The notes: a model not told the origin generated them from the letters alone. Counted from the stretch's first letter, positions 34,405-43,181 are shown. The stretch is 64,000 nt of DNA from Streptomyces sp. NBC_00425 (GCF_036030735.1 NZ_CP107928.1:4898001-4962000); one strand, 5' to 3'. Made by a program: numbers and translations.

Positions 34405-35039
34405 GCCGTGGCCCTGCCCACCACCGGGGCGAGCCCCGCCGACCTCGCCACCGCGCCCTCGTCGCCGCACTCCACCAGCCAGTTGGCCAACATCCGGTGC
34501 CCGTGCTCGGTCAGCACCGACTCCGGGTGGAACTGCACGCCCTCGACGGGCAGTTCCCTGTGACGCAGGCCCATGATGATGCCGTCGTGGGTGCGGGCGG
34601 TGACCTCGAGCTCGGCGGGAACCGTCCCCGGCTCGGCGGCCAGCGAGTGGTAGCGGGTCGCGGTGAACGGCGACGGCAGACCGGCGAAGACGCCCCTGCC
34701 CCCGTGCTCCACCGGCGAGGTCTTGCCGTGCAGGAGCTCCGGGGCGCGGTCCACGACCCCGCCGTACGCCACCTGCATCGACTGCATGCCCAGACAGACG
34801 CCGAAGACCGGGACGCCGGTGTCCGCGCAGTGGCGGACCATGTCGACGCAGACGCCCGCCTCCTCGGGCGTGCCGGGCCCGGGGGACAGCAGGACGCCGT
34901 CGAAGCCGTCCTGCGCGTGGGCCGTGGAGACCTCGTCGTTGCGCAGGACCTCGCACTCGGCGCCCAGCTGGTACAGGTACTGGACCAGGTTGAAGACGAA
35001 GCTGTCGTAGTTGTCGACGACGAGAATGCGCGCGCTCAC
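34401..35039 (-). CDS. pabA: Glutamine amidotransferase, PabA/TrpG type
   Basis: 212 residues, class I amidotransferase. ILVVDNYDSFVFNLVQYL at the start, the oxyanion LLSPGPGTPEEAG, nucleophile cysteine in FGVCLGMQSMQVAYGG and the HPES triad end. It supplies ammonia for chorismate amination (aminodeoxychorismate or anthranilate). The partner is not here. Same position as mycobacterial trpG. GTG start overlaps the preceding small gene and its stop overlaps a sortase start, so it is coupled on both sides to membrane proteins. Confidence 0.93.
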   Translation of the reverse strand: MSARILVVDNYDSFVFNLVQYLYQLGAECEVLRNDEVSTAHAQDGFDGVLLSPGPGTPEEAGVCVDMVRHCADTGVPVFGVCLGMQSMQVAYGGVVDRAPELLHGKTSPVEHGGRGVFAGLPSPFTATRYHSLAAEPGTVPAELEVTARTHDGIIMGLRHRELPVEGVQFHPESVLTEHGHRMLANWLVECGDEGAVARSAGLAPVVGRATA

Positions 35040-35197
35040 TGGTTGTCCACCGTCACATCGTTGAAGGGAAGCAGCGGTTCGGCCCACGGAAAGACGTACT
35101 GGAAGAGCGCGTACACCACGGCCATCACCAGCACGATCGAGATCAGCGCCTTCAGCCACGCGTTTCCCGGCAGATGCCGCCAGATCCAGCCGTACAT
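35036..35197 (-). CDS. Small single-pass membrane protein
   Basis: 53 residues: MYGWIWRHLPGN, one hydrophobic helix (ALISIVLVMAVVYALFQYVF) and a short acidic tail. ATG at 35197 has AAGGGA 6 bp upstream. Its stop overlaps the pabA GTG (GTGA). No function recognised; conserved coupling suggests a role in the sortase/cell-surface set. Confidence 0.78.
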   Translation of the reverse strand: MYGWIWRHLPGNAWLKALISIVLVMAVVYALFQYVFPWAEPLLPFNDVTVDNQ

Positions 35198-35249
35198 GCC
35201 GTCCCTTCCTTCGCACCACGGCACCTGACTCACGCCGTACCCCACCAGA

Positions 35250-35939
35250 CTAGCGGCGCAGAGCCTCCGGTTCGCCTGCCTCCACGGGCCGTGTGGAGTC
35301 CAGGTGCGCCCAGACGATCAGCCGGTGACTGTGGCCCCATTCGGGATCGCACGTGGTCAACGTCAGGTACCGGCCCGGACGCGTGTACCCCGACTTACGT
35401 GGCACAGCGTCGATCACCTCGACGTCCGAGGGCACTGTTTTGTAGGGCCCTTTGTCGATCCGATACGTGAACCAGGTCGTCCCGTCCGTGAGCACCACGG
35501 CGTCACCCCGTCTGAGCTCGGGAAAGTCCTTGAACGGGTCACCGTAGGTGCGGCGGTGGCCGGCGACGGAGAAGTTCCCGGTCTGCCCTAGCCGGGCCGT
35601 CCCCGCGTAGTGGCCGAGCCCCTTCTTGAGCGTGCCGGTCGACGTGCCCTCGAGGACCGGCTTGTTCCACGTGAAACCAAGACGCGGGATGTACATCACC
35701 GCGAAGGGGCGGCCGCCGCGGTAGGACGGCTGCGGCGCGGCGCCGGTGGGGCTCGCGCTCGGGGCGGGTCCCGCGGTCTGCCGGTCCCACTGCTCGTGCA
35801 GGGCGTCGATCTGGTCGTCCATGGCCCGGTCGGCCCGCACTCCGGTCCAGAACAGCACGTAGACCACGAAGAGGACGATGACGGCGCCCACGGTGACGCA
35901 CAGCTCGCTGAACGTCCTGACGATCACCCGCACCGACAC
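35250..35939 (-). CDS. Class E sortase (third copy)
   Basis: 229 residues. Membrane helix at 15-33, sortase domain with H128 (VAGHRRTYG), C197 in TLTTCDPEW and R206 (SHRLIVW). Asp replaces Thr after the active cysteine compared with the other two, and the N terminus is short. GTG start preceded by GGGGGGCG. A one-mismatch parS lies inside the gene (35664-35677). Confidence 0.92.
   Translation of the reverse strand: MSVRVIVRTFSELCVTVGAVIVLFVVYVLFWTGVRADRAMDDQIDALHEQWDRQTAGPAPSASPTGAAPQPSYRGGRPFAVMYIPRLGFTWNKPVLEGTSTGTLKKGLGHYAGTARLGQTGNFSVAGHRRTYGDPFKDFPELRRGDAVVLTDGTTWFTYRIDKGPYKTVPSDVEVIDAVPRKSGYTRPGRYLTLTTCDPEWGHSHRLIVWAHLDSTRPVEAGEPEALRR
35664..35677. other. parS-like site with one mismatch
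   Basis: GTTCCACGTGAAAC against GTTTCACGTGAAAC, inside the third sortase gene, about 21.7 kb from oriC. Degenerate parS sites in coding sequence are known in streptomycetes. Confidence 0.6.
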
Positions 35940-35965
35940 AGGCGCCCCCCGGGGCCGCTGCTCCG

Positions 35966-36853
35966 CTACTTCACAGGCTTGGCGTAGTGCAGATCCACTG
36001 TGCCCGAGTAGCCCGGCAGAGTCACCGTCCCGTCCTCGGTGACTTTCCAGCCGAGGCCGTAGACGTTCACGTAGACCATGTAGTTCTGGATCGCCGGGGA
36101 GTCCGCGAGCGCCTGCTGCATCTTCTCCGGGTCCCCCACCGCCTGGATCTTGTACGGCGGGGAGTAGACGCGGCCCTGGAGGATCAGGGTGTTGCCGACG
36201 CAGCGGACGGCGCTGGTGGAGATCAGCCGCTGGTCCATGACCTTGATGCCCTGGGCGCCGCCCTGCCAGAGCGCGTTCACCACGGCCTGGAGGTCCTGCT
36301 GGTGGATGACCAGGTAGTCCGGCTGCGGCTCCGGGTAGCCGGGGAGTTTGGCGGTGGCGTTCGGCGGGGCGTCGTTGAGCGTGACGGTGACCGCCCGGCC
36401 CTTGAGTTTCTGGGTGCCGGCGCTCTTCTCCAGTCCGGCGAGCTTGTCGTCCTGGGCCTGGGTGCTGCCGTCGTCGGCCTCGGCCAGCGATTCGACGTCG
36501 TCACGCAGGGCGCCGTTGGTCTCGTCCAGCTCGCCGTTCTTCTGGCTGCGCTCCTGGATGAGGTCGGACAGCTTCAGCAGGGAGGCGTCCGTGCGGATGT
36601 TGGTGCCCTTGGCGGTGGTGAAGCTGGTGAAGAAGAGGAGGCCGGCGAGGGCGAAGACGCCCATCGTGAGCAGCCGCACCGGGCGGAAGCCGCCGAAGCC
36701 GCCCCTGCGGCCGGGTGAGGGGGTGGACGGAGGGGGCGAGGCAGGCGGAGCGGCCGCGTCCGGGGCCGCCGGGGAATTCGATGGAGAAACGTGTCCGGGA
36801 TCGGGCGCGGAACCCGTTGATCCCGTCCGGGGGGAGTCGGCAGAATTGCTCAA
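35966..36853 (-). CDS. DUF881 family membrane protein
   Basis: 295 residues. A Pro/Ser/Ala-rich cytosolic N terminus (1-58), a membrane helix at 61-79, then a coiled-coil stretch (about 90-140) and the DUF881 domain with VTVTLNDAPPNA, DLQAVVNALWQGGAQGIKVM and RLISTSAVRCVGNTLILQG. Known next to crgA and division genes in actinobacteria (Rv0012 position). Start is TTG at 36853 with AAGGAGA upstream. Confidence 0.92.
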   Translation of the reverse strand: MSNSADSPRTGSTGSAPDPGHVSPSNSPAAPDAAAPPASPPPSTPSPGRRGGFGGFRPVRLLTMGVFALAGLLFFTSFTTAKGTNIRTDASLLKLSDLIQERSQKNGELDETNGALRDDVESLAEADDGSTQAQDDKLAGLEKSAGTQKLKGRAVTVTLNDAPPNATAKLPGYPEPQPDYLVIHQQDLQAVVNALWQGGAQGIKVMDQRLISTSAVRCVGNTLILQGRVYSPPYKIQAVGDPEKMQQALADSPAIQNYMVYVNVYGLGWKVTEDGTVTLPGYSGTVDLHYAKPVK

Positions 36854-36993
36854 CGTACCCTTATCTCCTTCAGCGCCGTAGAAGCACTACGCTAACGGAC
36901 GCCCGGGGGAGCCCAGCAGCCCCCTAGTACGCAGCCCCCGAGCCCGACCCAGCACCTGCGCGGCCACGCAGCGCATCGACAGGAGAGACCCTC

Positions 36994-37248
36994 GTGCCGA
37001 AGTCACGTATCCGCAAGAAGGCCGACTACACGCCGCCTCCGGCGAAGCAGGCGACCGCGATCAAGCTGAACAGTCGGGCCTGGGTCGCACCGGTGATGCT
37101 GGCCATGTTCATCATCGGGCTCGCCTGGATCGTCGTCTTCTACGTCACCGACGGCACGCTGCCCATCGACCAGCTGAACAACTGGAACATCGTGGTCGGC
37201 TTCGGGTTCATCGCGGCCGGGTTCGGCGTCTCCACGCAGTGGAAGTGA
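36994..37248 (+). CDS. crgA: Cell division protein CrgA
   Basis: 84 residues, two membrane helices (31-51 and 64-80), basic N terminus [15 protein letters not shown]. CrgA inhibits FtsZ-ring formation in streptomycetes and recruits wall synthases in mycobacteria. GTG start with AGGAGAG 8 bp upstream. Divergent from the DUF881 gene; a DnaA-box cluster lies directly downstream. Confidence 0.96.
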   Translation: MPKSRIRKKADYTPPPAKQATAIKLNSRAWVAPVMLAMFIIGLAWIVVFYVTDGTLPIDQLNNWNIVVGFGFIAAGFGVSTQWK

Positions 37249-37284
37249 CGGGCGCTCCAAGGCCCCGACCAGCTCTGCCCACGG

Positions 37285-37506
37285 CTCTCCACAGAGTTAT
37301 CCACAGCGGTTTCCACACTTGGGGAAAGAACGACGATCTGTGGATAACCTCTCGGAGGTTGACGCCGGTGTGACGTAACTACCGGCCGCCACCTTCACTC
37401 GAAAGGCTGTTCGCCCCCTGTCTGACCTGCGGAAACTCGGGTCGACGACAGGGGGCGCAGCTGTTCCCGCACTTTGTGCACAAGATTCGCCACAGACTGT
37501 GGACAA
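37285..37506. promoter_or_regulatory. DnaA-box cluster outside oriC
   Basis: The 266-bp gap between crgA and the rhomboid gene holds CTCTCCACA (37285), TTATCCACA (37297, exact), GTTTCCACA (37309), TGTGGATAA (37339, exact) and TGTGGACAA (37498, exact). The gap is between convergent genes, so these are not promoter elements. Confidence 0.7.
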
Positions 37507-37514
37507 CAGCGCGC

Positions 37515-38408
37515 TCAGGTGAGCTGTGCAGTCCTCAGGAGGGTGACGACGAGGACCACACCCAGCATCAACGCGCACGTCCCGAACTGAACGAGGGCGC
37601 GGCGCTCGCGCGGCGCGTGCACCATCGCGATGCCGACAACGACGCCGGCGACCAGACCGCCGATGTGCCCTTGCCAGGAGAGGTTCATGCCAGGGTTGAA
37701 GGTGAAGATCAGGTTGATCACGAGCAGCGCGATGATCGGTCGCATGTCGTACCGCAGGTGACGCATCAGAACCGCGGTGGCTCCGAAGAGGCCGTAGATG
37801 GCTCCGGAAGCGCCGTAGGTGGCAGTACCGGGCGAGGCGAGAAGATAGGCCAGGGCGCTACCGGCGAGGCCCGAGACGAAGTAGAGCGCCAGGTATCGCG
37901 TCCGCCCCAGAGCCCGTTCGAGGGGGCCGCCGAGCCACCACAGGCTGAGCATGTTGAAGGCGAAATGCCAGATGGCCTCATGCGTGAACATCGAGGTGAG
38001 GAGGCGGTACCACTCGCCCTCGGCCACACCTTCGGTCGGATGGAAGGGTGCGGGCGGCCACTGCCCGATGATCGCAAGGCTCTCCAGCACCGAGGGACGC
38101 ACCTGCACGACCAGGAACATCGCCAGGTTGAGGCCGATGAGGATCTTCGTGACCAGGTGCGGGTCGGCGGCCACCGCGCCGCCCGCGATCGTGCGGGGCT
38201 GCGAGGCGCTCGGGGCGTGACCGGTGCCGGAGCCCTCCCGGACGCAGTGGGGGCACTGGAAGCCGACGGAGGCGCTGACCATGCACTCCGGGCAGATCGG
38301 GCGCTCGCAGCGGGTGCAGCGCACGCCGGTCTCCCGGTCGGGGTGCCGGTAGCAGACGGGCAGGCCGCTGTGCGCGTCGTCCTGCCGGCTGCCGGACGCC
38401 TGGTCCAT
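37515..38408 (-). CDS. Rhomboid family intramembrane serine protease
   Basis: 297 residues. The N-terminal 60 residues carry a cysteine/histidine zinc-binding module (CYRHPDRETGVRCTRCERPI). Then about six membrane helices with catalytic S201 in YGASGAIYGLFG, H248 in WQGHIGGLVAG, and the WHFAFNMLSLWW loop. Substrate unknown. ATG at 38408 is the first that keeps the zinc module. Confidence 0.94.
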   Translation of the reverse strand: MDQASGSRQDDAHSGLPVCYRHPDRETGVRCTRCERPICPECMVSASVGFQCPHCVREGSGTGHAPSASQPRTIAGGAVAADPHLVTKILIGLNLAMFLVVQVRPSVLESLAIIGQWPPAPFHPTEGVAEGEWYRLLTSMFTHEAIWHFAFNMLSLWWLGGPLERALGRTRYLALYFVSGLAGSALAYLLASPGTATYGASGAIYGLFGATAVLMRHLRYDMRPIIALLVINLIFTFNPGMNLSWQGHIGGLVAGVVVGIAMVHAPRERRALVQFGTCALMLGVVLVVTLLRTAQLT

Positions 38409-38456
38409 GTGGGCTCCCAGTGGGTGGTCTGAAGTCGTCGGAGCAGGTGGAGGAAC

Positions 38457-38488
38457 CGCCCTGCTCATCCTTACGGACCAGCAGGGCG
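38457..38488 (-). terminator. Hairpin between cyclophilin and rhomboid genes
   Basis: 9-bp stem CGCCCTGCT / AGCAGGGCG with a 14-nt loop and flanking AA/TT, downstream of the cyclophilin stop. Confidence 0.55.
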
Positions 38489-38521
38489 TTTGGTTCCCGA
38501 AGGCCCACCGCGCGTCCGGAC

Positions 38522-39055
38522 TCAGGTCGTGCGGCGCTCCACGACGACCGAGTCGATCACGATGTCCTTCAGCGGACGCTCGGTGCGCGGGTTGGTCTGG
38601 ACCGTCGCGATGGCGTCGACGACCTTCTGGCTGGCCGCGTCCGTGACCTCGCCGAAGATGGTGTGCTTGCGGGTCAGCCAGGCCGTCGGGGAGACCGTGA
38701 TGAAGAACTGCGAGCCGTTGGTGCCCGGGCCGGAGTTGGCCATCGCCAGCAGGTAGGGCCGGTCGAATCGCAGTTCCGGGTGGAACTCGTCCGCGAACTG
38801 GTAGCCGGGGTCGCCGGTGCCGTTGCCGAGCGGGTCGCCGCCCTGGATCATGAATCCGCTGATCACCCGGTGGAAGACGGTGCCGTCGTACAGCCTGGCC
38901 GAGGACCTCACGCCCGTCTTGGGGTTGACCCACTCGCGCTCGCCGGTGGCGAGCTCCACGAAGTTCTTGACCGTCTTGGGGGCGTGGTCCGGGAAGAGCC
39001 GGATCTCGACGTCGCCGAGGTTGGTCTTCAGGGTGGCGTACAGGTGCTCGGCCAC
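38522..39055 (-). CDS. Peptidyl-prolyl cis-trans isomerase, cyclophilin type
   Basis: 177 residues, single cyclophilin domain: FPDHAPKTVKNFVELA, YDGTVFHRVISGFMIQGGDP with the catalytic arginine, and NSGPGTNGSQFFITV. No signal peptide, so cytosolic. GTG at 39055 is chosen because the domain starts there; the frame continues upstream only into Pro/Asp/Gly low complexity. Position equals mycobacterial ppiA. Confidence 0.92.
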   Translation of the reverse strand: MAEHLYATLKTNLGDVEIRLFPDHAPKTVKNFVELATGEREWVNPKTGVRSSARLYDGTVFHRVISGFMIQGGDPLGNGTGDPGYQFADEFHPELRFDRPYLLAMANSGPGTNGSQFFITVSPTAWLTRKHTIFGEVTDAASQKVVDAIATVQTNPRTERPLKDIVIDSVVVERRTT

Positions 39056-39225
39056 GATCTTGATCTGCCTTCCGTCGTCTTCCTGTGACCCCCAGATCCT
39101 CGCACGGTCCGGGGCGGCGGAAGCCGAACCGCCGACCCCGGGTCCTCCCGGGTCCTCCCGGGGCCGTCCTGGTCCGCACGGTGCCCAGGACGGTCCATCG
39201 GGGTCCATCGGCGTCCGTCTCGAGT

Positions 39226-39280
39226 GTCCGTCCGGGTCCGGCCCGGGTCCGTCCGGGTCCGTCCGGGTCCGTCCGGTCCG
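39226..39280. repeat. 10-bp tandem repeats
   Basis: About five copies of GTCCGTCCGG in the 484-bp gap (39056-39539) between the divergent cyclophilin and DUF5324 genes. The 39380-39530 part is less GC-rich and must carry the DUF5324 promoter, but no clear hexamer pair is seen. Confidence 0.7.
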
Positions 39281-39539
39281 CAACCGACGCTTCCGGTACG
39301 GAAAACCCGTCCGAGTCCTCCGGGACGGGGGCGAGCGGGGCCGATCCGTGGCATCGTCTGTTTTGTCGCCCTGTCGAGCCTCTGTTGCCATTGCCCCGAA
39401 TGTGTCCTGAATACGTCAGCTATCGCACGTGATCGGCACCCGTATGCCCGCCCGCACATGCCGCGATCGCACTCGGCAGGCATGATCCGTAAAAGGGTGG
39501 AAAGTCGAAATACCGTACGCCACCGAGGAGGAGGAACCC

Positions 39540-40268
39540 GTGACCCGCATCGACAGCGTGCGCGCCGCGACCGGCTCGGCGAAGGGAAGCGTGCTGCACG
39601 CCGCGGAAGTGGTGGCGCCCTACGCCGACACGGCCAAGGAACGGGCCGCGCTCTACGCGCAGGAGGCCCGTGTACGGCTCGCGCCCAAGGTGTCGCTGGC
39701 CGCAGAACAGGCCCGCGTGCAGTACGGCACCCACGTCGCCCCGCGCCTGGAGCAGGCTCTGACGCACGTCCCGCCGAAGGTCGACCTGGCCGCGCACGAA
39801 GCGGCCGCCCGCACCCGCCTGGCCGCCCGGCAGGCGGCCGACTACTCCCGGCAGGCGGCCGACTACTCCCGGCCGAAGATCGAACAGGCGGTCGCCGCGG
39901 CCGGCCCCGTGAAGAACGAAGCCGCCGCCCGTGGCACCGCCGCGCTGGCCGCCCTGCGCGGTCAGGTGACGCCGAAGGAGATCGAGAAGCTGGTGCGCAA
40001 GCACCGGCGACGTGCCAGGGCGGGCAAGCTCGCCAAGGCGCTGGCCGTGCTGGGCGCCGTCGCCGGCGGCGCGTACGCGGCCTATCGCTGGTGGGACAAG
40101 CAGGCCAACCCGGACTGGCTCGTCGAGCCGCCGGCGGCCACGGAGGTGCCCGCCTCGGGCACCACCCTGACCTCGGTGGACGGCAGTGTCGATCCGGCCG
40201 TTCTGGACCCCGAGGTCCAGGCCAAGCAGGCCGAGGAGGAAGCCGCTGACCGCGACGACCGCAGCTGA
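39540..40268 (+). CDS. DUF5324 family protein, possible CwsA counterpart
   Basis: 242 residues. Ala/Arg-rich helices for 1-160, a weak membrane helix at 165-182 (KALAVLGAVAGGAYAAYRWW) and an acidic tail. A 21-bp direct duplication (39828-39869) repeats RQAADYS. Family is DUF5324 from memory; function unknown. It lies between the cyclophilin and tRNA-Ala genes, as mycobacterial cwsA (a CrgA/Wag31 partner) does, and has similar topology. GTG with GAGGAGGA upstream. Confidence 0.8.
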   Translation: MTRIDSVRAATGSAKGSVLHAAEVVAPYADTAKERAALYAQEARVRLAPKVSLAAEQARVQYGTHVAPRLEQALTHVPPKVDLAAHEAAARTRLAARQAADYSRQAADYSRPKIEQAVAAAGPVKNEAAARGTAALAALRGQVTPKEIEKLVRKHRRRARAGKLAKALAVLGAVAGGAYAAYRWWDKQANPDWLVEPPAATEVPASGTTLTSVDGSVDPAVLDPEVQAKQAEEEAADRDDRS

Positions 40269-40287
40269 GCGGACCGCCGTCCGGTAG

Positions 40288-40345
40288 CCGGGTGGCGACC
40301 GCCGGCCGACCACCGGGTGGTGGCCGGCCGGCGGTCGCCACCCGG
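40288..40345 (+). terminator. Terminator of the DUF5324 gene
   Basis: Long hairpin: CCGGGTGGCGACCGCCGGCC pairs exactly with its complement after a short interior loop. It starts 20 bp after the stop. Confidence 0.75.
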
Positions 40346-40371
40346 CCCCGGCACCGCGCCCCAGTACGCCA

Positions 40372-40415
40372 AAAGACCCCTCCCATCTGCGTCACCGCAG
40401 GTGGGAGGGGTCTTT
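40372..40415. terminator. Terminator of tRNA-Ala
   Basis: AAAGACCCCTCCCA-CTGC type stem of 19 bp with one wobble, loop GTCACC, ending TTT in both directions, 5 bp after the tRNA. Confidence 0.88.
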
Positions 40416-40419
40416 GTTG

Positions 40420-40492
40420 TGGAGCCTAGGGGAGTCGAACCCCTGACATCTGCCATGCAAAGACAGCGCTCTACCAACTGAGCTAAGGCCCC
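40420..40492 (-). tRNA. tRNA-Ala (TGC)
   Basis: 73 nt without encoded CCA. Acceptor GGGGCCU pairs with AGGCUCC; D arm AGCUCAGUUGGUAGAGC; anticodon loop UUUGCAU gives UGC; T arm AGGGGUUCGACUCCCCU. Confidence 0.96.
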
Positions 40493-40674
40493 GGAAAGTG
40501 ACGTCCGGCCGGATCGAGCTCGTCCCGGCGGGCGCCGCAGACCAGAGTACCGGGTCACGGGGGGTATCTCCCAAAAAGATTGGGGGTCCCCGCGGATGAC
40601 CACTCTCCGTAAGATGCTCGGACGTGGTTCGCTACAGCGAACCGCGGTTTCTGGGGAAGCGATGGGGAGACGCA

Positions 40675-41223
40675 ATGGACGCCGCACAGCAGGAAGCGAC
40701 CGCGAGAGCGCGGGAACTGCAGCGGAACTGGTACGGGGAGCCGCTGGGGGCGCTCTTCCGTAAGCTCATCGACGATCTTGGCCTCAACCAGGCTCGTCTC
40801 GCGGGGGTGTTGGGACTGTCGGCGCCGATGCTGTCGCAGCTGATGAGCGGTCAGCGGGCGAAGATCGGCAATCCGGCCGTGGTGCAGCGGGTGCAGCTGC
40901 TCCAGGAGTTGGCCGCACAGGTCGCGGACGGCAGCGTCAGCGCCGCCGAGGCGACCGAGCGCATGGACGAGATCAAACGGTCGCAGGGGGGATCGGTGCT
41001 CAGCAACGCCACACAGTCGACGACCAGTTCGGGGGCGCCCACGGTGAAGCGGGTGGTCCGCGAGATCCAGTCGCTGCTGCGCTCGGTGGCCGCCGCCGGC
41101 GACATCATCGACGCCGCCGACACGCTCGCCCCGACCCACCCCGAACTCGCGGAGTTCCTCCGGGTGTACGGCGCCGGCCGCACCTCCGACGCCGTGACGC
41201 ACTACCAGTCCCACCAGAGCTGA
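40675..41223 (+). CDS. XRE-family helix-turn-helix DNA-binding protein
   Basis: 182 residues. HTH at about 38-65 (LNQARLAGVLGLSAPMLSQL, then MSGQRAKIG). The C-terminal half is helical (REIQSLLRSVAAAGDIIDAAD), probably for dimerisation. ATG at 40675 has GGGGAG 6 bp upstream; an upstream GTG (40624) would add 17 poorly conserved residues. Placed just before a Ser/Thr kinase gene on the same strand with 263 bp between; target unknown. Confidence 0.88.
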   Translation: MDAAQQEATARARELQRNWYGEPLGALFRKLIDDLGLNQARLAGVLGLSAPMLSQLMSGQRAKIGNPAVVQRVQLLQELAAQVADGSVSAAEATERMDEIKRSQGGSVLSNATQSTTSSGAPTVKRVVREIQSLLRSVAAAGDIIDAADTLAPTHPELAEFLRVYGAGRTSDAVTHYQSHQS

Positions 41224-41486
41224 GCGCGGACCCCGGTAGCCGAAGGGGGTTCGGCAGCCGGGAGGTCGGCCGCTCGCGGGGGCGGCAGCCGACACTGCAG
41301 GTCAGCACCGGGAAGCACCGGGAACGGCACCACGTGACGGGGGGCACGGGGGCACGGGGGCACGGGGCATACGCGGGACGTACGGGGCTCGTGAAGTCCA
41401 CGGGGGACACGGGGGTCGTATCGCCCGCCACAGGGGTAGCAAGGGGGAGAACCCGTAGGGGCGAGGGGGAGGAGCGACGCACTGCC

Positions 41487-43181
41487 ATGGGTGAGGTCTT
41501 CGCCGCACGGTACGAACTGGCCGACCCGATCGGCCGCGGAGGGGTCGGCGCGGTCTGGCGCGCCTGGGACCATCGCCGCCGCCGTTACGTCGCCGCCAAG
41601 GTGCTCCAGCAGAGCGACGCGCACGCGCTGCTGCGCTTCGTGCGCGAACAGGCGCTGCGGATCGACCATCCTCATGTGCTCGCGCCCGCGAGCTGGGCGG
41701 CCGACGACGACAAGGTGCTGTTCACCATGGACCTGGTGGCCGGCGGTTCGCTGGCCCACCTGGTCGGCGACTACGGGCCGCTGCCGCCGGTGTTCGTGTG
41801 CACGCTCCTGGACCAGCTCCTCTCCGGGCTCGCCGCGGTCCACGCGGAAGGCGTCGTGCACCGCGACATCAAGCCCGCCAACATCCTGCTGGAGGCCACC
41901 GGGACGGCCCGGCCGCGCCTCAGACTCTCCGACTTCGGCATCGCGATGCGGCTGGGCGAGCCCCGGCTGACCGACACCGACCTCGTGGTGGGGACGCCGG
42001 GTTACCTCGCACCCGAGCAGATGCTGGGCGCCGACCCGGACTTCCCGGCCGACCTGTTCGCGGTCGGACTGGTCGCGCTGTACCTGCTCGAAGGGGCCAA
42101 GCCGGACGCCAAGGCCCTGGTCGAGTACTTCGCGGACCACGGAACGCCGGGCGCGCCCAAGAACGTCCCCGAGCCGCTGTGGCAGGTCGTGGCCACCCTC
42201 CTGCAGCCGGACCCACAGGCGCGCTTCCGTACGGCCACGGGGGCTCGCAAGGCCCTCGCGGCGGCCGCCGAACTCCTTCCGGAGCCGGGACCGGACGACG
42301 AGCTGATCGAGATATTCGACCAACTCGGGCCGCTGCCCAAGGGGTTCGGTCCCGAAGGTCCCGCGCCCCGGTCCGACGGCTCGACCACCCGTCCCGAGAA
42401 CGCCGCGTCCCGGACCGCCGGCCCACCGGACACCGCCCGCCCGAGCGCCGCGTCGGTGCCGTCCCGGCCGTCCACCCCGCCTGCTCAGACGCCGCCCCGC
42501 CCCGCCGCCCCGCCGCCCGGCCCCACGCACCTTCCCGGTCCCCCGCAGGTTCCGAGTCCTTCGCACGTGCCGGATCCTTCGCACGTGCCGGGGTCCGCTG
42601 CCGCGGCCGGCCCGGCTCCCGAGCCCACCCCGACCCCGTCGCACTCGCCGTCGCACTCGCCGTCGATGTCGGACACCGGCAGCTTCCCGCTGCCGCCTCC
42701 GCAGCCGACGACCGGCTCGTTCCCCTCCGCGCCGACGTCCGATCAGACGTCCGCGCAGTCCCCCGGGCCCCGTCCTCCCGGCCACACGCCACCGCCCGTC
42801 TCCCCCGCCTCCGCGTACCACCAGCCCTCGTACCGACCTGCGTACCGGCCCACGCATCAACCCACGCATCAGCCCACGTATCAACCCGCGTACGAGACCA
42901 CGTTCGCCCTGCCCACTCGCGAGCCGCGGGCCGACACCTCCTCGACCCTCTCGTACACCGCGCGGGACTCCCGGACCCCGCAGCACCCCCAGCACGTGGA
43001 GCACCCGCACCATGTGCAGCACGCACCTGCGGCGCAGGCGGCTTCGCCGCAGACCGGGCGCCGGGGGCATCGCGCCGCCCGCCGGGGACGACCGGGGCCG
43101 CCGATGCAGGTCGCGGTGCCCCTGCTGCTGCTCGCGCTGGCCTGTTACGCGGTGGGGTTCTGGGCGCTGGCCCGCATCTGA
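41487..43181 (+). CDS. Membrane-anchored Ser/Thr protein kinase
   Basis: 564 residues. Kinase domain at 9-265 with GRGGVGAVW, K38, H125-RDIKPAN (D127) and D149-FG; the activation segment is DLVVGTPGYLAPEQ. A ~250-residue Pro/Ser/His-rich cytosolic region (THQPTHQPTYQPAY) leads to one C-terminal membrane helix (VAVPLLLLALACYAVGFWAL) with almost nothing outside, so no PASTA sensor. ATG at 41487. Its last 37 bp overlap the convergent membrane protein gene. Confidence 0.93.
   Translation: MGEVFAARYELADPIGRGGVGAVWRAWDHRRRRYVAAKVLQQSDAHALLRFVREQALRIDHPHVLAPASWAADDDKVLFTMDLVAGGSLAHLVGDYGPLPPVFVCTLLDQLLSGLAAVHAEGVVHRDIKPANILLEATGTARPRLRLSDFGIAMRLGEPRLTDTDLVVGTPGYLAPEQMLGADPDFPADLFAVGLVALYLLEGAKPDAKALVEYFADHGTPGAPKNVPEPLWQVVATLLQPDPQARFRTATGARKALAAAAELLPEPGPDDELIEIFDQLGPLPKGFGPEGPAPRSDGSTTRPENAASRTAGPPDTARPSAASVPSRPSTPPAQTPPRPAAPPPGPTHLPGPPQVPSPSHVPDPSHVPGSAAAAGPAPEPTPTPSHSPSHSPSMSDTGSFPLPPPQPTTGSFPSAPTSDQTSAQSPGPRPPGHTPPPVSPASAYHQPSYRPAYRPTHQPTHQPTYQPAYETTFALPTREPRADTSSTLSYTARDSRTPQHPQHVEHPHHVQHAPAAQAASPQTGRRGHRAARRGRPGPPMQVAVPLLLLALACYAVGFWALARI

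Noticed and set aside
39056..39391. Longer cyclophilin starting near 39391
   Set aside because: The added part is Pro/Asp/Gly low complexity from tandem repeats, and the domain begins at the GTG at 39055.
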